A stretch of 64,000 nucleotides of DNA from Hippasteria phrygiana (taxonomy: Eukaryota; Echinodermata; Asteroidea; Valvatida; Goniasteridae): NCBI GenBank assembly GCA_037893225.1, contig JAZGUH010000222.1, positions 558,001-622,000 of the forward strand, given 5' to 3'. Each line of letters opens with the position of its first letter. Position 1 is the stretch's first letter. The notes beneath the pieces were generated by a model, which saw nothing but the letters and a program-made list of their open reading frames with translations, was not told the origin of the DNA and ran no database searches. Positions 48,930 to 60,383 of this stretch are shown here, piece by piece. Made by a program: the position numbers and the translations under genes.

Positions 48930-49615
48930 GACCCAACAATGTGTTAAATACAACCCAGTACTGAGCACAATTTACTCTGTGTGTACCATTTCTTACGTTT
49001 TACACTGCTTAAGAGTACCATAATTTAGATATTACACATTGTTTATCACATTTTTACATCTTTGCAGCGTATCGCTCAAATTGCATCCTTACTCACATGA
49101 AGAGTAATACCGAAATTGCAACATTACTCAGTATTGTTTAAGAAAGTACTCAACCATCTTACCCAACCAGTTTACTCAGCAAAATTTTGCACTTCTTTTT
49201 TAGAGTGTAGGCCCTATGGCCATGACATCATTTTTTTGTAAATTTTAACAGTTTCTTGTGTGGTAGAAAATTCGGCGATTGTGTAGTGTAGGGCCCCTCT
49301 ATAGTTTTTATCAAATTAAAGTCAAGGGTATTTTTCTCATTCCAAAATGACTTTTCAACCTAAAGCAGACTTCTCTTAATTCTATTGACATCTTTTTTTG
49401 GGGTAATTTTGAACAGCTTATTGCTTTAGAAAATACGGCTGCAAGTTTCCGGTTTTAAAATTATCTGTGTAACTGTTTGTTTTGCGGTTACAGTTACGGT
49501 TAACCGTAACCGATGTTCTTTTGCGTAAACAAAGAAAAACAAAGAAGTACAAGTCTGGGGAAGTCAGTTCATAAACTAATTTTTTTACCACGTGATCGGC
49601 AGAAATCGATCAGAC
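48930..49615. other. No gene recognised
   Basis: AT-rich, with repeated TTACTCA / GAGTA words at 48960-49170 similar to those at 28810-28985, probably one dispersed repeat family. Nothing coding is seen. Confidence 0.5.
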
Positions 49616-49619
49616 ATCG

Positions 49620-50215
49620 CTGACTAAGACGGTAATCTCAACCAAAAATGGTACATCAAGAACAGGTGAACAAAATTCCCCTCCCCCCACAACACCGACA
49701 ATGATGCCAAATTAATTCACTCTAATACAGACGAGCACGTGAGAAGTTTTGTTGACTGTTATTACCTACATGTACCCCCAGCCCGATTGGCCCTCAGCCA
49801 ACATCGTGGACGGCCCGTGCCCAAATTCAACTAATCATGATGCACTGGTGCACACTCAGCTGGCAAGCACATGGAAAACATTCTTCATTGTTATTCCGTC
49901 CGCCCAAACCCCATTGGCCGTCGCCGAATATCGTGGTCAGCCCGTGCCCACATCTTATCTAACCAATCATCTTTCATGATGCATGAAGCTTCATTTGGCG
50001 TGTACGGATTCCGTGCGCCCAAGATCAAGGCCCGATTGGCCCTTGTCTCACATCGTAGACGGCCCGTGCAGAATCCAACCAATCATGATGCATCAAGACG
50101 GTTGGCAGTTGGAAAATTCTTTAGTTATTCTGTGCGCTTAGCCCCGATTGGTCTTCGTGCAACATTGCACGCAGCCTTTGCTGAATTAAATTTAAAATGA
50201 TGCATCAAGAATGGT
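49620..50215. repeat. About four imperfect tandem repeats of roughly 110-130 bp
   Basis: Each unit contains (C)CCGATTGGCC, an AACATCGT(GG)ACGGCCCGTGC-like block, CCAACCAATCATGATGCA and a GGAAAA...TTATTC block. Spacing is uneven, and the unit ends drift. Confidence 0.7.
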
Positions 50216-50439
50216 GAAGAACACGTGGGCAAATATTGCTTTATGTGTATTTTTTTTTTTTTTTTTGTATTTATCGGGCCTGACCCCCCTCCCTACAATT
50301 GTTTGCCCTTTACATGTAAAAAATAAAAGAATCGGATTGTACATGAGATCTCGAGATGCGTCGGATCACGGAGTGCGTACACTGCTTGTATCCCAAGTTG
50401 CAAGTTTCTTGTTAAAAAGAGTTCTTTATCATATTTTTT

Positions 50440-50610
50440 TTGGTCGAGTCACAAGTCACGCAGGTCGAGTGCGAGTCCACAGGGTCGAGTCCGAGTCATT
50501 TGTCATCGTGACTCGAGTCACGAAAAATGGGACTTGAGTCGGACTCGAGTCGGACTCGAGTCGGACTCGAGTCGGACTCGAGTCTGAGTCCGAGTCACGA
50601 GTCATACAAG
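50440..50610. repeat. GGACTCGAGTC minisatellite
   Basis: At 50531-50590 the 11-bp palindromic unit GGACTCGAGTC is repeated four to five times, flanked by degenerate GAGTC/GACTC words over about 170 bases. Confidence 0.9.
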
Positions 50611-51870
50611 TCTGATGCTGATGTTATGAATGGTTGTAACATGTGCGGAAGATTGCAGGAAATTAAAAATCAGAAAAGAAACTAAATTGTGTTGAATGAA
50701 TGGTACAGTAGTCAAAATAAATTAGAAAACGAAGGAAAGATATCGCTGGAGAATTGAGCTATCGCCGTTTAAGACCATTATCCAATCGTAGCGTCTGTTG
50801 AAGATCACATGATATTCCAAATCTTGGACAAACAAAAAACATTCCAAAGACACGCATTATTCGGCCGCATGTGCGCCCTGTTCGTTGAAACGCAGTATGC
50901 AAATACATGTCAAATTTAACGCAAACGCTCGACCAGCCCATTATGTTTTCCTTATACTAATTTTGTTTGCAGCACATTGGTCAAGCCCGTTTAGCGTAGT
51001 TTATATTTCTTAAGTTTTTCCGATTCTCGAACGGTGAAAATTATGAGTGGGGTCCGGGGAGTCTGCATTATTCAGATGCGCGTTATAACGAGCAGCTGGA
51101 AATTGGGAAAATCTATTTTCCCACTTTTTGCAATAAGTGGTCGCACGAAAGTCTGCATGCACATGTGGACAAAGTTGTCTCAGAAATCTGAGACAACTCC
51201 TGTATCCGGTCAGAGAGAGCATGTATGCAATGATTCCCCGTATTACGCTACTGCGCGTTTAGCGCATCACATCCACGTGCTGCACGTGTGTAAAGTTGTC
51301 CAAGGGGCGTGGCTAACTCACAAACGGCGATAGGTCAATTACAAGGCAGTCGCAAACGAAAATTGTGATGCACCGAAGTGTGGAGAATTTTCTCATCTAA
51401 CTCTTTTTATACGTCAACTCGTCAAGCACCCAGAGCTAAAATCACTAAAAAGAATAATTCAGGCATACACCAGTGCAGACAATAGCCAATCACATATTTT
51501 TTGTTTTTAATGCATTTCTCACATTATTGGTTAATGGTATAAACCACACACAAAAAATGCTACACTACATGACAGGGGCGGCAATGGCTCAGTATCTCAC
51601 CATCGGTTCCGCTGTCCATCCTTTGATGTGGCTATTTCTACAGTAAAGTATACATTGACAGACAAAAATAATTTTTTTTCTTCGCTTGTCATCAGTGAGG
51701 ATTTATTAAGCATGTGTTAAATTAACAAGTATGTATTACAGATATATCAGAAATAGAACAACATACATGTACATGTAGGCAAAACCATTCCCACATCAGC
51801 AGCCAGATATCACCAGATAACAGGTGATGTTATTGTCATTTGACAGAAAAAGACAAATGCGTTCCCTTCT
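50611..51870. other. No gene recognised
   Basis: AT-rich intron-like sequence. A short CAGAAATCTGAG hairpin lies at 51180-51192. No exon could be supported. Confidence 0.5.
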
Positions 51871-51873
51871 CAT

Positions 51874-52097
51874 TAAACCCTTTGCGTACGGATGACGTCT
51901 GTGGACGCAAACAAAAAGTGCCACCAGGCCGGATGACGCCATTGGCCGCCATTTGTGCAGTTTCAATCCATTGTTGGATTATTGTTTATGTCATGCTTGA
52001 CTGCACAAACACATTGTAGCGGTTTGATTTGGCTGCCAGAACCGCTGCGACATCTCCCCGACATCTCCCATAAAATACTGTGCCCAAGGGGTTAAAA
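51874..52097. mobile_element. Possible piggyBac-type MITE
   Basis: ATTAAACCCTTTGCG at the left and CCAAGGGGTTAAA at the right resemble inverted CCCTT ends with TTAA targets. GGATGACG is repeated inside. The ends match only partly, so confidence is low. Confidence 0.35.
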
Positions 52098-52402
52098 ACC
52101 CTCTGTCTGGCTGTTATTGATGGGGTTGTTATGCCAAAAACGGGCTGTGCAGCCAATATGCAAACAATAGGCACCACACTGAATAGAGTGGTCCTATTCA
52201 TCGCACTTGGTGTGATTGTTTGAAAAAGCTCCATCTATTCATTACACTCCCATTCAAGAACAAGATTGTTGAAACATGAATGGATTGAGTATGCACAGGA
52301 ATGCGAGTATAGACGACAAACGGCCTTTTTCAAACTGCGGCTATTGCTGTTGTCCATATTTAAGAGGTTGAAAGGCATTTTTATTTTCCCCATTTATACC
52401 AG

Positions 52403-52564
52403 ATTCCTGAGCCAATTCTGATGGACTGTGATAATCGGCTCGGCCTGGAAAAAGGAGAGAATATTCCAGTCCTCGTCAACGGATTGTATGAGAATGCCCA
52501 GCACTTGCTAGACAGACACCGAACAACCAATGAGAACTATATGTTCTGCATGACCTCACTCAAG
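52403..52564 (+). CDS. Host gene on the plus strand, internal exon
   Basis: Acceptor CATTTATACCAG, donor CTCAAG/GTAAAA, 162 bases, phase 0 at both ends. It codes IPEPILMDCDNRLGLEKGEN, then NGLYENAQHLLDRHRTTNEN. It joins in phase to the exon at 58487. No family is recognised. Confidence 0.7.
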
Positions 52565-52664
52565 GTAAAAAAATTCGAGATTGTTTCTTTGTCAGAATGC
52601 CTTACATGAACATTTTAGAATACAAATTGGTATTAAAGTCAAAGAAAATCCATCTCATTATGTT

Positions 52665-54224
52665 CATAAGATTTTACTTTGATACCTCCCAACCAAAATT
52701 GGTCAGAAACCAAGAAATCTGAAGAAAAAAAATCATCAATTTCTGTATAGAATGGTATAAATTGTACATGGCACAACCTTTATATGAGACTTTTTGCATA
52801 TATGTGGGTCATTCCATGAAGTTGACACAATGTGTGACATATTGGTAAATTTTTTAAATTGGTGTAAAATAAATTTGTTACACCACATGTGATTCTATAC
52901 AATTATTTCATCATAGCTTAGATTCATTGTGACATAATATTTAGTTTAGGGTCCTCTCTCTTGAGTTTCACATGAACTCCCATAGACTTACTATGGATAA
53001 ATCAACGATGTAACAAGGGACACAGTGTCCCTGTTACATCTTAGTTTATGTTGCTCATAATTCATAAAATGAATCATGTTAAAGCATCCAAATCTGTATG
53101 TGGTAGTTAGAAAATGTTATCCTTTTACATACCCATCAAATACAGTTGGCTAAAACATTTGATGTAATAATTGATTTGGCAAGCCTGCAAGGATGTAACA
53201 TGGGACACCACTCCATCAAGGGTCGAAAACTAACACATGACACCAATTTAGGGGGTCCTTTTTATGTTTTAAAAAAAGAGGTTCTCCAAGTCTTTGTTAT
53301 CATGTTGCATGGACATTTCACATACTGCTTACAGATATATTATGGAAGAAAGTTCCCAAAATTGTTAGGATGTAACGTGGGACACCACCGTTACATCAGA
53401 GTCCATTTTGCCCCAATTTTGAAAAGGCAGTCCAATATATTGACTCTACAAGTTAATTATATTAAAACGGTAATCACACAAAAGAAAAGAAATTTAATTC
53501 AGACTTCATTTGATGAAAAGTAAGAAAGCTAGACATGCAGGCAGGATGTAACAAAATTTAACAGAGTGGGACACCATCCGTTACCTCCTTAACCACAGAT
53601 TTGTTAGCCATATAACAGAAAAGATGTAAGAGATACTGAAAATATGATTTGTTATTAAGTTACATGTACATGCAGTTTTTGCTAACTTCTCATGTAATTT
53701 AAGAAAAAAATAGTTGATTTTTTTAACCTCCGAACCCTATTTGTACTTTGTAAGTTTTTATGTCACAAAATTACCCCATAATTTAGTCCCGGGACACCAT
53801 CACACTTAATATAATGCCCTCATGTTTTGTATCATTCAAAAGCCTTCCCTGATCATACCATAATCACCATTAAAGTCAGTTTAGTTTTTAAAACAAGAAA
53901 AACAATTACATGATCAAAGAATGCCAAAATGTGTGTGTGTCTCAATTTCATGGAATAACCCATGTTGTATATGTGATGAAAGTTTGTGTTCACTGTATTC
54001 AGGGTATTAGGCCTAGTTCTTGGCAATGTCATCCAGTGTAGTCACTGAAAGTGTTCACATACCCACCGTCAGATTTGGTAATATAAATGTTTGCAATAAC
54101 AGGTTGTGCCACATGTTGTTATCAAGGAGGCTTGGTTATTTTCCAAGATTTTGCTGTTCCTGACCCATTTTGGTTGGGGGGGGGGGGGGGGGGGGGTGGT
54201 TGGGTATTAAAGTAAAATCTTTCC
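52665..54224. mobile_element. 8-bp-TSD MITE family, copy 3, enlarged by inserted DNA
   Basis: The left end (AAGATTTTACTTTGATACC) and right end (GGGTATTAAAGTAAAATCTT) match copies 1 and 2. The subterminal blocks are there too (GGCACAACC; TTCTTGGCAATGTCA). About 1.1 kb in the middle (52830-53960) is extra; it has repeated GGATGTAAC(A/G)TGGGACACCA words and no recognised gene. A G run lies at 54174-54196. No clear target duplication. Confidence 0.65.
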
Positions 54225-54303
54225 GAATGCCGCCTTATCAGAGCTTTGAAAAGGATCAGGGTTTGAATTTCAGACAAGTGGCCACGAGACCATTCGGCTA
54301 GTA

Positions 54304-55986
54304 CAGGGCTTGCCCTTAACTTTTTTGTTCACTCGCCAGCCGGACTACTCAACTAGACTTTTGGGTAGTCCGCAAGCTTTTTCACTCGCCGCATGTTTAA
54401 CAGTAGTTTCTCAAGCAAACTTATAATAATTATAATGCATCATATATACGTTTCAGCAAACAAGCATTAACTACTTTAACACTACATTGCTCATTTTTAG
54501 TTGATACAGTGTCAGGCCTTGAATTTGGTAATTTTTAGGGCAAGGCCACTTTGGCCTTGAATAAAGCAAAATTATGGAGGGCACCAAGGCCAGTAAGGAG
54601 GGCACCAAGGCCAGTAAGGAGGGCACCAAGGCCAGTAAGGAGGGCACCAAGGCCAGTAAGTAGGGCACCAAGGCCAGTAAGGGCACCAAGGCCAAATTAT
54701 ATCTGCAGAAAGGGCACAGAGGTCGCGGCATTGTTGATTTTTCCATTCAAAACGTATTTAACTAAGAGTAAGACTACGGGGCCAAAAACATACTGCTTCC
54801 GATCACATGGGTATTCAATTATATGTGAATTTCAGCCTAAACTATTTCCGTTTACGCTAAGAAAACTATAACAAAAAATTGCCACAATAAATGATCAAAA
54901 CTTGCCTTAATTAATGTCAAAAATATTTACGGTCGATAATTCTTTAAAATAATAGAGAATTTAGGTCGTACACATCACTATGCACAACGCTAACCACGAT
55001 GGGAAACTGGCCAACACTGTCCGTTTATCGTACGGTGGTAAGCGTGCGCGATGCACTTTGTGTGGCGGGCGATGAACCTCGTGTTGCGGCAGGAAATGTC
55101 GGGGAAACACGCTGCGGTGTATGAGCGGTACATGTACAACCGTGAAAAATGAACACGGAAAATGCATACACAGACAAAAGAGATCAAGTTCTGTGAATTA
55201 ACGTGCAGAAATCTTCTTTCTCTATCGATTTTTTTTGGCCTAATTATTCATCGAAACTTTTGACAATCGAAACACCGCGATTGCGCCGCGCGTGTTGTGA
55301 CCAAAGTTCATGAAGTTACTGTATGTAGCGCGCTCTGAAGGCGGGCTTCAAAGCGCCGCCTGCATGCAGGGCGCATTTCCTCGTACACGAACATCGATGC
55401 GTATTGTGTGGCACGCACGTACATTGTACGTGCAAGTACTGAGAAAAAGAAAGTCAGTTGACTGCATGTAAACGTTGCCGTACATGTACATACTCCTGCT
55501 GCTTTGTGTATTGTACGAATACATGTACACACATTTAATCTTGCGGTGGGGGTGTTGATGCTTGAAGTATCGGCATACTCCGAAACTGGACCAGATTCAG
55601 TTTGTGTGCATTATGCATACATGTATGCATATTGCTGCACGTATTGTGTGCATGTGATTCTGTACGATCGCCAACGTGTTGTGTGCATACCCATGTGCAG
55701 CGAGATTTTATGAAGGGCTGGCATGACATCGAAAATAAAAAATATGAAGGATTGTAGTGGCTGTGTTTTTGCAAAAAGGGCACGGCGGCCAAGGTAAATA
55801 TGGGGCAAGGCAAAACTGGCCGTGAAGACGGAGATTTGGTACATAAATATAACACAACAGAAACTTTTTTTTTAATACACTTTATTTTTGACTCGCCCGG
55901 CGGACTACAAAGGGTAGGGTTTTGACTCGCCCGCCGCTGTTTTCACTCGCATTTGGCGACCGGGCGATCGCTAAGGTCGAGCCCTG
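54304..55986. mobile_element. Nonautonomous hAT-like element with CAGGGCTTGCCCTTA ends
   Basis: CAGGGCTTGCCCTTA at the left answers TAAGGTCGAGCCCTG at the right. Just inside, TTCACTCGCC words recur in inverted orientation. TAGTA flanks both sides, perhaps what is left of an 8-bp duplication. It holds a 21-bp minisatellite and many CATGTA words, and no transposase is recognised. Confidence 0.65.
54577..54690. repeat. 21-bp minisatellite GAGGGCACCAAGGCCAGTAAG
   Basis: Five to six tandem copies of a unit with GGGCACCAAGGCC at its core, inside the hAT-like element. Open reading frames through it are artefacts. Confidence 0.9.
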
Positions 55987-56031
55987 TAGTAGTACAGGTG
56001 ATTCACTACACCAGAATTGTGTTTTTTTCAG

Positions 56032-56240
56032 ACCAATGTCTTTCAAAATTCACTTGGGACATTCTGCGCAGGTGTGCAATTCCTGAGTTTAACCAGTTCG
56101 CGTCGGATGATGTGTATGCAAAGGTTTTGTGGTATTTAGAACGGATGACTGATAAACACGCACTTGAGAAATATCAGGGTGTGCTACCCGCAGATTACGG
56201 CCTGATTCCGCCTGAACCCGGCTGGCATCGAGGTTCGTGA
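56032..56240 (+). CDS. Possible host exon, plus strand
   Basis: A good acceptor (GTGTTTTTTTCAG) leads into a protein-like phase-1 frame: FTWDILRRCAIPEFNQFASD, AKVLWYLERMTDKHALEKYQ and GLIPPEPGWHRGS, then TGA. Its phase does not fit the exon at 52403 directly. It may be an alternative terminal exon, part of another gene, or a decayed copy. Not recognised. Confidence 0.4.
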
Positions 56241-56300
56241 AAAATAATCCCGTGCCTGGGTCCAGTGAATGTCAAAATAATCCTGGCATGAACTGGTTAA

Positions 56301-56848
56301 CCCTTTCCTTACCAATGTCGAGTTTACTGGACAAGGAAACCACACACCACTGTATCCAAACAATATATATGTTTCAAAGAACTGTACATGTAGTTTTTTG
56401 CTGTCCATACATGGTATACCAACAGAAAGAGCATGGTGCTATCCCATTCATGTGTCACCATTACAATATTTTGAGAAAACTGTATCCGAAGTTTCCCTGT
56501 ACAGTTGTGTGTATGGAGTGCCATTTTCTTCAAGTGACAAACAACTTTCTTGTTTGATAAAGTTGAAGAGAAAACTGCTGTAACTCTGCTACATGTACAT
56601 GTCATATGTACATGTACAGTGTATGTTAGCAGAACTGACTTTCATTTTTACACCATATGAAAGAGAAATTTTCATGCAACAAACTTTACACAATTTTTTT
56701 TTTCTTTTCGATAAATTCTTGAGGGTGAAATCTTTAGTTGAAAATACAACTATTCAACAAGCAGTCAGCTGTTTTTTCTGCGTAAGTGGTTTTATGCTTG
56801 ACTGAACTGGGGGAAGATAAACCAATAAACAATGTGGTAAGGAAAGGG
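56301..56848. mobile_element. piggyBac-type MITE with CCCTTTCCTTACCA ends
   Basis: CCCTTTCCTTACCA and its exact inverse frame the element. TTAA stands on both sides (56297-56300 and 56849-56852), the piggyBac target duplication. No transposase is seen inside. Confidence 0.85.
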
Positions 56849-56865
56849 TTAAACGTTATTGTACA

Positions 56866-57325
56866 ATTAAAGGTAGTGTACATGATTGGTCATTGTTGCA
56901 ATTTTCAGAAATGGGCGGATTTGGGGGTTAGTATTTTATAGCAAATATCGTTCCACTGACCTGTTCAAAGTTTTGCGTTGTTGGATGGCAAAAAAAAGAA
57001 GAGAAAACGGTGTCCGTTTTCAACTGTCGGGCGGATGATAGCCTTTAGTCAAGGCGTGCGTGGCTACTTGGATGCGTGACGCACCCCGAATGCCAGCATG
57101 TCCGGGGCGCGCCACTCGTCCGGGTAGCCATACGCGCCTTGACTAAAGGCTACAGGGCAGTTTTCCAACGATTTTCATTTGTCTTGACAACTACAGCACA
57201 CCTGGTGCTATCATTTCACAGGATGATTGAGACTACTAATTTCGTAATAATTCAGTAAAAGAAAATTGGAGGATTACCAATCGTGTACACTACATATGTA
57301 CGTACGTGTACATTGTACCTTTAAA
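56866..57325. mobile_element. Repeat family with TTAAAGGTA ends, copy 1
   Basis: TTAAAGGTA at the left answers TACCTTTAA at the right. Interior blocks (TTTGGGGGTTAGTATTTTATAGCAAA; GACCTGTTCAAAGTTTTG; ACAGCACACNTGGT) recur in the same order at 62640-63867. At 57041-57148 a foldback begins GCCTTTAGTCAAGGCG. Confidence 0.75.
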
Positions 57326-57430
57326 GTCCCAACTTCCTAATAATTGAAAATTTGAAAGACAAATCCCCAGCACACTGTTCTCTTTTGGTCATGGAGTCCG
57401 ATAGACCATTGCTCAAAGATGTTGATTGCT

Positions 57431-58077
57431 GAGAGAAGTCTGCGTCATTTTTTATTTTTGTCTTACAATCTACAAGGAAAACCCACTAGGTAAATTTGAA
57501 TACATTTTCAAAGTGAACAAAGAAACTGGCAGGAGCGGGATTCGAACCTACGACCTCCGGGTTACCGTACCGGCGCTCTACCAACTGAGCTATCTTGCCC
57601 TATGTTGGCGGTCTCCCAAATTGTCAGTATCTTTGTTTGGGCGGGCGCTAGTCAGAAGTCATAAAACCAGAATGCCGTATAGCCAGGGATCACACCCAAT
57701 TTTACGATACAACCTGGGAAGCGACATTGTTTTATATTTTTGTGTAGATTGCACATTGGAAAATCAAACAGCAAATTATTTCTGCCATGAAATACTAAAA
57801 AATAGACTTTTGAGAGCTATTTTTATCAAGTTTCCTCTAGCGCAGCACAGCCTGCTGGTGCCATTTGTCTAAAAGTCGTTCCTGCGGGCAGCAAACAAAT
57901 CGACATCATACATGTAGGACGAACTCCCCTTTTGTGCCTAGTGCTAGACACAAGGGAGTTTGTCCTACATTTGTATGTCGTCAAATTGTTTGCTGCCTGC
58001 AGCTACGACTTTTAGACAAATGGCACCAGCGGGCTAGAGGGGACTTGTTAAAAATAGCTCTATGACAGACTTCTCTC
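57431..58077. mobile_element. Foldback element with GAGAGAAGTCTG ends
   Basis: Outer GAGAGAAGTCTG is inverted as CAGACTTCTCTC. Inner arms of about 90 bases match nearly perfectly (57853-57940 against 57945-58028: GGTGCCATTTGTCTAAAAGTCGT and its inverse). A tRNA-like sequence lies inside the left part. Confidence 0.7.
57528..57599 (-). tRNA. tRNA-like sequence, Thr(GGT) by position, probably pseudogene or SINE head
   Basis: A full 72-base cloverleaf can be drawn. Acceptor GGCAAGA/TCCTGCC has one mismatch; the D arm is GCTC AGTTGGTA GAGC; the anticodon arm is CCGGT/CCCGG with one mismatch; the loop is ACGGTAA; the T loop is TTCGAAT. The anticodon would be GGT. Base 33 is C instead of the near-invariant T, and there are three or more stem mismatches, so it is unlikely to be a working tRNA. 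The A and B boxes are good. Confidence 0.6.
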
Positions 58078-58131
58078 ATCACTGGGCCTATTCGATGTAC
58101 ATGTAAGGCTTTGATGGCAACAACTTTGGTT

Positions 58132-58435
58132 TCAGGTTGGCGCAGTGGTTACTGTCCCCGCCTTTCACCGCAGTGTCGCGAGTTCGATTTCTGCCCTGGT
58201 CCACATGTGGATTGGGTTTTCAGTCCCTACCTGATTCCGTGGGTTTTCCCCAAAATATTCTTCTGGGGTTTTCCTCTAAAACTGTAACTTCTTCTCATTG
58301 ACTGTCTTCTCTCTACAGGTTTCTTCAGGCTTTCGAGCTACAGTGCCTAGGGCACTTTTGAGGAATCCTTGGTTTCATTACCAGAAAGAAATATTAAAAT
58401 ATAAAAATAAAACAAAAACAAATTAATAAAGTTAC
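58132..58435 (+). mobile_element. tRNA-derived SINE
   Basis: A-box TGGCGCAGTGGTTA (58138-58151) and B-box GAGTTCGATTTC (58180-58191) are followed by a body with GGGTTTTCAGTCCCTACCTG and two GGGTTTTCC words. The end is A-rich (58385-58430). This layout fits tRNA-derived SINEs of marine invertebrates. Confidence 0.75.
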
Positions 58436-58486
58436 ATCTGATAATCAGCCATACATGTACATGTATTTAACCATGGGCCTCCACAG

Positions 58487-58603
58487 AAATTTGTGAAGCT
58501 GCTTAACACAGACGGCTCCCAGGAATACTCCAAGATGAGCGGCCAGACAAAGGAGAGTCGAGTCATCCATGCTGAAGTTATCTATCTGTTCGGGGGAGTT
58601 GAG
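58487..58603 (+). CDS. Host gene on the plus strand, internal exon
   Basis: Acceptor GGGCCTCCACAG, donor GTTGAG/GTACGT, 117 bases, phase 0 at both ends: KFVKLLNTDGSQEYSKMSGQ, then VIHAEVIYLFGGVE. It joins in phase to 52403-52564 before it and 60308 after it. Not recognised. Confidence 0.72.
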
Positions 58604-59130
58604 GTACGTTTAGTTTAAAAACGAGGGCCGGTTTCGCGGAGCTGCTGAGCACTAAAATTTGCTTAGCACAGAAATTTCTTGCTTAGTAGAAACAGGTTAC
58701 CAGCCTAAAGTCATGTGATTTTCATGCATCTCAGCTAGATACCAGTCACAAGCAACATACAAGGTGTCCTGAAAAAATAAACCCAAAAAGGGGAAATATG
58801 ACTAACCTATTACATACATGTACATAAAGCCCATTATTATGATTTTACCATCTTTCCATTGATCCTGAAGGCATTTCTCTGGTCATACATCACTGATTTC
58901 CATTGTGAAAATGATATGTAAAAACCTCCTTAGGACAGCTTTTGAAATCAAATGTATACAATGTACCAATTGTTCACTTGGTCTGGTATCATGGTGGTTA
59001 GTTTCGGTTGTGAATTAAGTTATTGTGTTAGGCAGGTTAGATACATGTAGGTCCGGTTTGTTTCACACTGGTATCATGGTGGTTAGTTTCGGTTGTGAAT
59101 TAAGTTATTGTGTTGGGTTATATACATGTA
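58604..59130. other. Intron sequence with a direct duplication
   Basis: A block with TGGTATCATGGTGGTTAG and TTGTGAATTAAGTTATTGTG occurs at 58983-59030 and again at 59072-59116, about 90 bases apart. No gene is seen. Confidence 0.6.
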
Positions 59131-59315
59131 GCTCCTGTTTGTTTCACACAAATCAGGATCGCGATCAGTGATCCTTGCATTGGTTCATACACCAGATTCC
59201 GCCTACATGTACATGTACATGTACATGTAGTAGATGGAGCGAACCAGCGACTGGATTGATCCAGCCGCTGGTGATCACCGATTGTGATCCGGATTCGTGT
59301 GAAACAAACAGGCCC
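59131..59315. mobile_element. MITE with (C)CTGTTTGTTTCACAC ends, copy 2
   Basis: CTCCTGTTTGTTTCACAC at the left, GTGTGAAACAAACAGGCCC at the right, with the same inner GATCGCGATCAGTGATCC words as the copy at 4266-4700. Confidence 0.75.
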
Positions 59316-59570
59316 TCAGTGTTTTCTTCAGTAAGAGTCTAGTGGATTGAGAAAATTCAAGTGTGCAGGATGGTTCAGCTACATGTAACAACTACATGTA
59401 AGCAAGGAGTGTTTGTGGTGAAGAAATTTCGTGACGCTCATACATGTCATACTAAAGCACACGCTTTTTAGCTTACGTTGCCTCCATCCATTTTACAGAG
59501 ATTGTAAGCAGTAAGCACAGCAAAAAAGCTTGCTAACTTCAGAAGCAAAACTTGCTTAACCCCTTGAACC

Positions 59571-59650
59571 GGGGCATACCGGGGCATACCGGGGCATACC
59601 GGGGCATACCGGGGCATACCGGGGCATACCGGGGCATACCGGGGCATACC
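59571..59650. repeat. Eight exact copies of GGGGCATACC
   Basis: Exact 10-bp tandem repeats, next to the dispersed repeat that follows. The perfect copies imply recent expansion. Confidence 0.95.
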
Positions 59651-59745
59651 GGGTATTTCATGGGGACGCCGGGGCGGGTTATGCAGCCAAGCGAAGCAGA
59701 AACAAGAGGCTTGTGCAGCCAAGCATAACGTACACAATACCCCAA
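59651..59745. repeat. Dispersed repeat shared with 16335-16446
   Basis: Same ordered blocks as the 16.3 kb copy (AAACAAGAGGCTTGTGCA, AAGCATAACGTACACAA). Confidence 0.75.
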
Positions 59746-59960
59746 TAATGGATTGAAAATGCAGAAATTGGCACATGTAGATGTCAACCGGCCAGGTGGC
59801 AATTTTCAATCCACACATATTTGTGTCAACCGGTGGCAAGGGTTATTAACATCATGATGCAACAACAGAAATCTCCATTCACGCACAGGCATAAACACGA
59901 CTTAGCCCGTGAAATAGCACAAAGGTTTTTCTGGTATAGGCAGCACAACATCTTCGCTAA

Positions 59961-60208
59961 TTAGCCTTTTAGAGGTATGGCGGACACAATAGGAGGGCGC
60001 TATTTGATTTGGGTAAACCTTTTGTGAAACCACAAATTCCAGTGAAAGTCAGAATCAGATATTGTGTTGAGTTAAAGATGTATCAAAAGTACAATCCATA
60101 GATCATGCCTAATCTTCACCTTTGAGATTTCCTGTGGTTTCACAAAAGGTTTACCCAAATCAAATAGCGCCCTCTCCTATAGTGTCCGCCATACCTCTAA
60201 AAGGCTAA
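59961..60208. mobile_element. MITE with TTAGCCTTTTAGAGGTATGG ends
   Basis: Inverted arms of about 75 bases (TTAGCCTTTTAGAGGTATGG; GGGTAAACCTTTTGTGAAAC and inverses) around a 95-base middle. Few arm differences are seen. Confidence 0.88.
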
Positions 60209-60307
60209 TGAAATTGGCCCCCTGTGCTTTCCTGAAGTCAGTAGAATGGCTACTCTAGTCTTTGCCAAGTTTGTAGACCTTATTTTGTACGCTATCATTT
60301 GTTACAG

Positions 60308-60383
60308 GTGATGGTACAGCTGTTGTTGTTGACACAGCATTACCCTCTACCAATGACAGCGGCCACTGCGAAATCCAAAGCAG
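60308..60383 (+). CDS. Host gene on the plus strand, internal exon
   Basis: Acceptor TTTGTTACAG, donor GCAG/GTATGT. 25 codons plus one base: VMVQLLLLTQHYPLPMTAAT and on, entering in phase 0 and leaving in phase 1. The phase fits both neighbours. Confidence 0.7.

Noticed and set aside
54551..54871. Arginine/proline-rich protein
   Set aside because: Made by the 21-bp minisatellite within a nonautonomous hAT-like element.
54274..55995. 33-base exon split by the hAT-like element
   Set aside because: Acceptor- and donor-like words exist, and in phase 1 it would join the exon at 56032, but it is too short, its phase does not fit the exon at 52403, and the element's target duplication is unclear.
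59571..59650. CRISPR-like regular repeat
   Set aside because: The 10-bp units are contiguous without spacers, so it is a plain tandem repeat.
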